From: an uncultured Spirochaetia bacterium
GTDB lineage: Bacteria; Spirochaetota; UBA4802; JAGODF01
Length of the DNA stretch: 17,198 nucleotides
Direction of reading: 5' to 3'
Assembly (NCBI GenBank): GCA_937967705.1
Contig: CALCJG010000156.1
Span: forward strand, 1-17,198
Shown: positions 12,761-17,198 of the stretch, one piece after another
How the letters are laid out: every line of letters starts with the position of its first letter
How positions within the stretch are numbered: position 1 is the first letter of the stretch
Position numbers and translations under genes: made by a program
The notes under the pieces: model-generated
The model's input: only the letters and a program-made list of their open reading frames with translations
Told to the model about the DNA's origin: nothing
The model's database searches: none

Positions 12761-14698
12761 GTGTACAGGGATTGGCAGATCATTCGGGTGGCGGCGGCGG
12801 TACCGCCGGTAAGGCCCGCCGCGGTTATGGAAAACACCGGGGCCCTCAGCACCCTGGCACGAGAGGCCGAAGTGGCAGGGGCGGACATCACCGTTTTTCC
12901 CGAGCTTGCCCTGACGGGGTACACCTGCGCCGATCTCTTCCATCAACAGGCCCTCCTTGCGGCAGTCGAGGAGGGGCTTGCGGTTTTTCTGAAGGAAACC
13001 GCCGATCTCGGAGGGCTCTTTGTCACGGGGGCGCCGGTGCGCTCCGAGGGCCGTCTCTTCAACGCCGCGCTCCTGTGCCAGCGTGGACGCATTCTCGGTG
13101 CGGTTCCCAAGACCTATCTTCCCAATTACCATGAATTCTACGAGCACCGCTGGTTTACCTCCGGGAGGCAGGCCCTGGCCCCTTCCGTGAATCTCCTGGG
13201 GGAGGAGGTTCCCTTCGGAAGCGATCTCCTCTTCAGGGCGGATGCGGATCCCGATCTTCTCGTCGGCGTGGAGATCTGTGAGGACCTCTGGGCCCCCCTG
13301 CCGCCCAGCACCCTGCAGGCCCTCTCCGGGGCCCTCCTGCTTCTCAATCTCTCCGCCAGCAATGAGCTGGTGGGCAAGGCGGATTACCGCCGGGAGTTGG
13401 TCTCCCAGCAGTCCGCCCGCTGCCTGGGGGCCTATCTCTACTGCTCCGCCGGGCCGGGGGAATCGACCACGGACCTGGTTTTCGGGGGGCACTGCCTCAT
13501 CGCCGAGAACGGCGCGATTTTAGCCGAGAGCGAGCGGTTTACCCGGTCGCCCCAGCTGACCCAGGCGGACGTCGATTACGGCTATCTCCTGCACGAGCGG
13601 ATGCAGAGCCAGCCCTTCGGTGAGTCCGCGGGGCTTTCGGAGACCGGTTTCCGCACGGTGAACTTCGAAATGGCGGAACGGGGTGAACGGCCCGAAAGGC
13701 TCTACCGTCCCCTGGATCACCGCCCCTTCGTTCCCAGAATCGAATCAGCCAGGGACGAGCGTTGCCGGGAAATCTTTGCCATACAGAGCACCGGTCTCGC
13801 CACACGGCTGCATCACACCGGCATTAAAAGCGCGGTCATCGGGGTTTCGGGGGGGCTTGACTCCACCCTGGCGCTGCTGGTCATCCTGGAGTCCTTCAAG
13901 CGTCTTTCCCTTCCCGTGGAGGGGATATACCCCCTCACCATGCCGGGCTTCGGGACCACCGACCGGACCCTGGGCAACGTTCGCAGCCTCTGCGATCACC
14001 TGGGACTGCGTCTGGATACTGTGGACATCACCGCCGCCTGCCACCAGCACCTGGCCGACCTCAGGCACGACGGCCATACGGGGGACATCGCCTTCGAGAA
14101 CACCCAGGCACGGGAGCGGACGCAGATTCTGATGAACCGGGCCAATATGCTGGACGCTCTGGTGGTGGGCACCGGGGACCTCTCGGAACTGGCCCTGGGC
14201 TGGTGCACCTACAACGGCGACCACATGTCGATGTACCATGTCAACGCCAGCGTTCCCAAGACCCTGGTGCGCTATCTCATCGCCTGGGTGGCGGATCACA
14301 GGGTCGATGCCGCCGCCGCCGGGGTGCTGCACGATATCCTGGATACCCCCATATCTCCGGAACTCCTCCGCCCCGATTCCGGTGGGAAGATATCCCAGAA
14401 GACGGAGGACATCATAGGGCCCTACGAGCTGCATGATTTTTTCCTCTATCACATGGTCCGCCGCGGGGCGTCCCCCGAAAAGATCCTGGCCCTGGCCTGT
14501 TACACCTTCGAGGGCCTCTATAACGGGGAGGAGATTCTGCGCTGGCTGAAGGTCTTCCTCGTGCGGTTCTTCCGCCATCAGTTCAAGAGGAGCTGCATGC
14601 CCGACGGCCCCAAGGTGGGATCCCTCTGCCTGTCTCCCCGGGGCGACTGGCGGATGCCCAGCGATGCCGGCGTGGACGAATGGCTCCGCAAGCTTTAA
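12761..14698 (+). CDS. nadE: glutamine-dependent NAD+ synthetase
   Basis: The protein has 645 residues, the usual length of the two-domain enzyme. It makes NAD+ from deamido-NAD+, ATP and glutamine in the last step of NAD synthesis. The start is GTG 12761, with AGGAGG (12749-12754) six bases upstream. The N-terminal nitrilase-type glutaminase carries the catalytic triad Glu48 (FPELALTGYTC), Lys117 (PKTYLPNYHEFYEHR) and Cys173 (EICEDLW). The C-terminal synthetase domain has the ATP-binding P-loop SGGLDS (363-368), then PGFGTTDRT, ENTQARERTQILMNRAN, VGTGDLSELALGWCTYNGDHMSMYHVN and SQKTEDIIGPYELHDFF. All are hallmarks of this long NadE form. The enzyme is cytoplasmic, and ammonia passes through an internal tunnel between the domains. 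The HIT gene follows 17 bp downstream. Confidence 0.96.
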   Translation: MYRDWQIIRVAAAVPPVRPAAVMENTGALSTLAREAEVAGADITVFPELALTGYTCADLFHQQALLAAVEEGLAVFLKETADLGGLFVTGAPVRSEGRLFNAALLCQRGRILGAVPKTYLPNYHEFYEHRWFTSGRQALAPSVNLLGEEVPFGSDLLFRADADPDLLVGVEICEDLWAPLPPSTLQALSGALLLLNLSASNELVGKADYRRELVSQQSARCLGAYLYCSAGPGESTTDLVFGGHCLIAENGAILAESERFTRSPQLTQADVDYGYLLHERMQSQPFGESAGLSETGFRTVNFEMAERGERPERLYRPLDHRPFVPRIESARDERCREIFAIQSTGLATRLHHTGIKSAVIGVSGGLDSTLALLVILESFKRLSLPVEGIYPLTMPGFGTTDRTLGNVRSLCDHLGLRLDTVDITAACHQHLADLRHDGHTGDIAFENTQARERTQILMNRANMLDALVVGTGDLSELALGWCTYNGDHMSMYHVNASVPKTLVRYLIAWVADHRVDAAAAGVLHDILDTPISPELLRPDSGGKISQKTEDIIGPYELHDFFLYHMVRRGASPEKILALACYTFEGLYNGEEILRWLKVFLVRFFRHQFKRSCMPDGPKVGSLCLSPRGDWRMPSDAGVDEWLRKL

Positions 14699-14715
14699 GG
14701 GATGGAGATACGGTC

Positions 14716-15204
14716 ATGAGGGATTACCTGTTCAACACCGAGAAACTTCAATACGTGCGGGGCGACAAGCCGCGGGTGGACTGCATACTCTGCGCCATAC
14801 GGGACCGGCTCCCCGAGGTGAAGAGCCTGGAGGTGCACCGCACCGGGAGTTTCCTCATCACCGTGAACCTCTACCCCTTCAACCCGGGACATCTGATGAT
14901 CTTTCCCCTGCGGCACGTGGAAAGCTATGAGGACATGACCGAGGAAGAGGCCCTGGAAATGCACCGCCTGACCGCCCGGGCCCTAAGCTACCTGAGTGAG
15001 GAATTCCGCCCGGCGGGTTTCAACATCGGGTGCAACCTGGGCCGGGGAAGCGGGGCCAGCATTCCCCATGTACATCAGCATGTCGTGCCTCGCTACGAAA
15101 ACGAACTGGGGTTCATGGATGTGCTCGCCGGGACCCGGGTCGTCGTGGCGGACCCTGTGGAGACCACGGAGCTTCTCCGGCGGCGATTTGCAGGCAGGGA
15201 TTAG
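14716..15204 (+). CDS. HIT-family nucleotide hydrolase/phosphorylase (Ap4A-type)
   Basis: The protein has 162 residues. ATG 14716 is preceded by GGAG (14704-14707) at 8 nt. The histidine triad is HVHQHVV (His118, 120, 122), where the middle region acts on the alpha-phosphate of nucleotides. Family context: CILC (23-26) near the N-terminus may bind metal, LYPFNPGHLMIFPLRHV is the usual second signature, and NIGCNLGRGSGASIPHVHQH with FMDVLAGTRVV resembles the Ap4A phosphorylase-like branch (Rv2613c type). It probably breaks down dinucleoside polyphosphates or related nucleotides in the cytoplasm. It lies 17 bp downstream of nadE, so the pair is likely co-transcribed. Its stop codon overlaps that of the convergent zinc-ribbon gene. 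Confidence 0.92.
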   Translation: MRDYLFNTEKLQYVRGDKPRVDCILCAIRDRLPEVKSLEVHRTGSFLITVNLYPFNPGHLMIFPLRHVESYEDMTEEEALEMHRLTARALSYLSEEFRPAGFNIGCNLGRGSGASIPHVHQHVVPRYENELGFMDVLAGTRVVVADPVETTELLRRRFAGRD

Positions 15205-15407
15205 CGGTGATGTTTCGAGGAGCGGTTCTCCTCCGCCTCCATCAGATGTTCCATATCCTCCCTGTCCAGCTTGATTATGAAGGGTTCCTGGCACATCGGG
15301 CATGAGCCCCGATTCTCTCCGAGTATAAGATCACCGAACTTGAGGCCCAGGCGGCTGCCGCAGAGCAGACAAGTGAAATCGTCGGCGGTCATGGGTTTCA
15401 TCAACAT
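15201..15407 (-). CDS. small zinc-ribbon protein, 68 residues
   Basis: ATG 15407 is chosen because GAGGAG (complement of 15414-15419) lies six bases upstream; the ATG at 15413 touches the ribosome binding site and is unlikely. Two CxxC knuckles, CLLC (13-16) and CPMC (36-39), are 19 residues apart and should bind one zinc. The C-terminal part is acidic then basic and probably helical (KLDREDMEHLMEAEE, then NRSSKHHR). No wider family is recognised; small zinc ribbons often mediate protein or nucleic-acid contacts. The gene ends inside the stop codon of the HIT gene on the other strand (TTAG shared at 15201-15204), so the two transcripts must overlap. Confidence 0.7.
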   Translation of the reverse strand: MLMKPMTADDFTCLLCGSRLGLKFGDLILGENRGSCPMCQEPFIIKLDREDMEHLMEAEENRSSKHHR

Positions 15408-15487
15408 GATCATCTCCTCTTTGCGGGCGGGGTTTCTCCGCCCTGTAATGGTATTAGGGATGGTTTTGTCCCGTAGACGGGGATCTT

Positions 15488-15533
15488 GCGACAAATGGGC
15501 CCCTGTTTCCCGTTCTGTCAAGGGTTTTGTCGC
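15488..15533. promoter_or_regulatory. 8-bp inverted repeat around a minus-strand TTGACA, operator candidate
   Basis: GCGACAAA (15488-15495) and TTTGTCGC (15526-15533) are exact inverted copies 30 bp apart. Between them, on the minus strand, lies a perfect TTGACA (complement of 15516-15521) without a good -10 at 16-18 bp. This is upstream of the zinc-ribbon gene. It may be a regulator site or chance; there is no direct support beyond the symmetry. Confidence 0.25.
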
Positions 15534-15551
15534 TTTCCCCCGGGGGATGCC

Positions 15552-15580
15552 TTGACGATGGGGTGTTCCTGTATTATCCT
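15552..15580 (+). promoter_or_regulatory. distal promoter candidate for the exported lysine-rich protein
   Basis: TTGACG (15552-15557) and TATCCT (15575-15580) are 17 bp apart, the same hexamers as the candidate before the carbonic anhydrase gene. Transcription from near 15587 would give a leader of about 177 nt. Confidence 0.42.
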
Positions 15581-15670
15581 TTATGCAGGAGCAAGATGAC
15601 GTCTTCACTCCTCCTTGGGAGCGTCACGGGCATATTCGCTCCGGAGGCTTTCCCGGAATAAAATTCTAAT

Positions 15671-15700
15671 TTATCAGGGGGGGGGTGCCGAAAATAATAT
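15671..15700 (+). promoter_or_regulatory. proximal promoter candidate with a nine-G run in its spacer
   Basis: TTATCA (15671-15676) and TAATAT (15695-15700) are separated by 18 bp, of which 15677-15685 is an uninterrupted run of nine G. Both hexamers match at four of six positions. Transcription would start near 15707, about 57 nt before the ATG. A change in G-run length would alter spacing directly. Confidence 0.38.
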
Positions 15701-15763
15701 AGATTTACTGTAATCCTTATCATCGAATTTTCTCGGGCAAAAGATATCTCTTGGAGGCATAAA

Positions 15764-16567
15764 ATGAAGGTTTTTTGGATAAAAATAGTGGTGGCGGTAC
15801 TGGCGCTGGCCCTCCCCTTTGGAAGCGTAATGGTCAAGGCCGCGGATGATGAAAAAAAATCCGAGGCCGCCTCGGAAGGCGATAAACTGAAATCCGCCGA
15901 ATTGGACAAGGACGGACAGGCGCTGGACAAGCAGATGCAGAAGGTCTATACGGATATGCAGAAGGTGATCACGAGTTACGGGTTCCTCAAGGATGAGCTG
16001 AGAAGGGGGATCACGACGCTGCCTTATCAGATAGCTTTCCGCTACGCCAAGGACAAGGATAAAGAGGGGAAAGAGGTCAGCGGGACCGATCATATTGCAA
16101 TCGAACGGCATAAGTTCATCAAGAGCGACCTTCAGAACTCCAAGATCGTGGGCGTGAAAAACAGGGTGATGAAGCTCTACTATTCCGGCGAGAACATCAA
16201 CAAGATCGTCACCGAGATAACCCAGAGGAATTACGAGGACGACTCCACGACCATCGTAACCATCGTGGATCCCACGCCGATGGATGAGAAGACGGACGAC
16301 ATCACCATGACCCATATCTTCCAGTTTGACGGGACCACCAAGAAGGACGGCAGCAAGCGGCAGATCGTCTATCTGGACAATAAAAAACTGGGTGAGGTGC
16401 AGAACTCCACGGCCTTCCCCATCAAGAACGAGTTGAAACGGGATTTTCTGGTGCCCAACGCCAATTACTTCCATAATGTCCTGGTGGACATTGCAGAGAC
16501 CTATTTCAAGGGCAAAAAGGACGCCGAAACCATCATGGCGGACTTCCTGAAGAAGGCTCAGGATTAA
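15764..16567 (+). CDS. exported lysine-rich protein of unknown function
   Basis: The protein has 267 residues. GGAGG (15753-15757) lies six bases before ATG 15764. The signal peptide is MKVFWIKIVVAVLALALPFGSVMVKA, with likely signal-peptidase I cleavage after residue 26 (VKA/A); no lipobox. The mature protein is rich in Lys, Asp and Glu. A likely coiled-coil or long helix covers about 42-72 (LKSAELDKDGQALDKQMQKVYTDM and on). A beta-rich section follows (YQIAFRYAK, HIAIERHKFIK, RVMKLYYSGE, IVTEITQRNY, TTIVTIVDPTP, ITMTHIFQFDG, RQIVYLDNKKL). The C-terminal helix is AETIMADFLKKAQ. The strands could form an antiparallel sheet of the kind that binds lipids or other envelope ligands, but I do not recognise a family. 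Its own terminator follows, and the ABC ATPase after it has a separate promoter. Confidence 0.75.
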   Translation: MKVFWIKIVVAVLALALPFGSVMVKAADDEKKSEAASEGDKLKSAELDKDGQALDKQMQKVYTDMQKVITSYGFLKDELRRGITTLPYQIAFRYAKDKDKEGKEVSGTDHIAIERHKFIKSDLQNSKIVGVKNRVMKLYYSGENINKIVTEITQRNYEDDSTTIVTIVDPTPMDEKTDDITMTHIFQFDGTTKKDGSKRQIVYLDNKKLGEVQNSTAFPIKNELKRDFLVPNANYFHNVLVDIAETYFKGKKDAETIMADFLKKAQD

Positions 16568-16599
16568 TGCCTGATCGTAGCTCCGTACCGGATAATGAG

Positions 16600-16627
16600 G
16601 GCGCCCCCTGCGAAGGAGGCGCCTTTT
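16600..16627 (+). terminator. rho-independent terminator after the exported lysine-rich protein gene
   Basis: GGCGCC (16600-16605) pairs with GGCGCC (16618-16623). After a single C-A mismatch, CCT pairs with AGG around a GCGA (GNRA) loop. Four T (16624-16627) follow, and then a further T-rich stretch. It lies 32 bp after the stop codon. Confidence 0.72.
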
Positions 16628-16637
16628 GCATTTAGAG

Positions 16638-16666
16638 TTGAAATTTTTTCCCCGGTTATCTATGAT
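16638..16666 (+). promoter_or_regulatory. promoter for the ABC transporter gene
   Basis: TTGAAA (16638-16643) and TATGAT (16661-16666), each five of six to consensus, are separated by exactly 17 bp. Predicted start is near 16673, about 30 nt before the ATG at 16703. It directly follows the terminator. Confidence 0.65.
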
Positions 16667-16702
16667 GGAGACCATTTCAGGGAGTATAAGGCGGGACAGA
16701 AT

Positions 16703-17198
16703 ATGAGCTTATTGAAAGTGGAAAACGTTGCCCTCTCTTTCGGCAACCGGCAGATTCTCAAGGGGATCAATCTGGAGGTGGAGCCGGGCACAATCATCGC
16801 CCTCTCCGGGAAATCCGGGTCGGGCAAGACCACGCTCTTCGGAATCATGTCCGGGCTTCTGAAGCCCGATTCCGGCCGTGTCCTCTATCAGGACAGGGAC
16901 ATCTACAAGTGGAACGATTTCCGGAGATCCCGCTACCGCAACCGGGAAATCGGCTACGTCTTCCAGACCTTCAATCTCCTGCCGGACCTGAATGTGTACC
17001 GTAACATCGTATTCCCCACTGTGCTCAACTGGCGGGCCCGCAGGGTGGGACAGACGGTGGATTACCTCATCCAGTATCTCGACCTGCAGAAGATCGTGAA
17101 GCAGTATCCCGCGACCCTCTCCGGCGGCGAGAAACAGAGAGTCTCCATCGCCCGGGCCATCATCAACTCGCCCCGGATCATCCTGGCGGACGAACCCA
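16703..17198 (+). CDS. ABC transporter ATP-binding protein, LolD/MacB type, 3' end missing
   Basis: The frame is open to the right edge, covering about 165 residues of the roughly 220-240 usual for this family. Visible motifs in order are Walker A GKSGSGKTT (36-44), the Q-loop IGYVFQTFNLLPDLNVYRNI, the signature LSGGEKQRVSIARAI and Walker B IILADEP at the very edge. 'FNLLP.L.V..NI.FP' and 'SGGEKQRV.IARA' are typical of the LolD/MacB/FtsE group, which power lipoprotein release or mechanotransmission in the envelope. A permease gene is expected just beyond the edge. The ribosome binding site is weak (GGGA at 16693-16696). The preceding exported protein gene may be functionally linked, but it is separated by a terminator and a new promoter. 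Confidence 0.9.
   Translation, partial: MSLLKVENVALSFGNRQILKGINLEVEPGTIIALSGKSGSGKTTLFGIMSGLLKPDSGRVLYQDRDIYKWNDFRRSRYRNREIGYVFQTFNLLPDLNVYRNIVFPTVLNWRARRVGQTVDYLIQYLDLQKIVKQYPATLSGGEKQRVSIARAIINSPRIILADEP

Noticed and set aside
13745..14578. A 277-codon minus-strand frame opposite nadE
   Set aside because: It lies entirely within the synthetase domain of nadE on the other strand and has no recognisable motif.
1..17198. CRISPR arrays, tRNA or rRNA genes, insertion sequences, prophage or defence systems
   Set aside because: No regularly spaced direct repeats, no transposase or integrase motifs and no terminal inverted repeats were seen. No cloverleaf was recognised, though tRNA detection by eye is limited.

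Overview
The window is a GC-rich stretch (roughly 60% by eye) of a Gram-negative, probably anaerobic bacterium. The anaerobic signature is on the minus strand: a MetV/MetF-type methylenetetrahydrofolate reductase pair of the Wood-Ljungdahl kind, next to a four-haem cytochrome c3, a DsrK/TmcB-like iron-sulfur protein and a NarI-like cytochrome b. That set points to Desulfobacterota-like organisms or anaerobes of similar metabolism. Two of the three lipoproteins have relaxed lipoboxes (ending TFGC and SLSC), which would also suit a Spirochaetota relative, so I leave the phylum open. No tRNA, rRNA, CRISPR array, insertion sequence or phage gene was seen; this looks like chromosomal housekeeping and envelope DNA.

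Layout. Positions 1-321 (minus) hold the start of a SUFU-like gene. A 400-bp intergenic region follows, with divergent promoters and an orphan terminator-like palindrome. Positions 739-2886 (+) encode a large lipoprotein of repeated carboxypeptidase-regulatory-like beta domains, closed by a clear terminator. Positions 3020-4823 (+) hold a gamma-class carbonic anhydrase homologue, a GNAT acetyltransferase and a secreted SIMPL-domain protein. A convergent lipoprotein of unknown function lies at 4849-5694 (minus). Divergent from it, a small cysteine-rich exported protein and a TolB-like/TPR lipoprotein form a pair at 5912-7703 (+).

Positions 7714-12236 (minus) form the most interesting block. 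In transcription order it reads: NarI-like cytochrome b, short two-cluster Fe-S protein, tetrahaem cytochrome c3, MetV, MetF, then an MFS permease after an 84-bp gap. The first five genes are overlapping or separated by 3-23 bp. They therefore look like one transcription unit that could connect membrane and periplasmic electron carriers to the methyl branch of one-carbon metabolism. A 56-residue protein is encoded just upstream at 12368-12538 (minus).

Positions 12761-15204 (+) hold glutamine-dependent NAD+ synthetase and a HIT-family nucleotide hydrolase/phosphorylase. The HIT gene shares its last bases with a convergent small zinc-ribbon gene (15201-15407, minus). After a 356-bp regulatory region containing a run of nine G, 15764-16567 (+) encodes an exported lysine-rich protein of unknown function. 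A terminator and a strong promoter follow, and then a LolD/MacB-type ABC ATPase that runs off the right edge.
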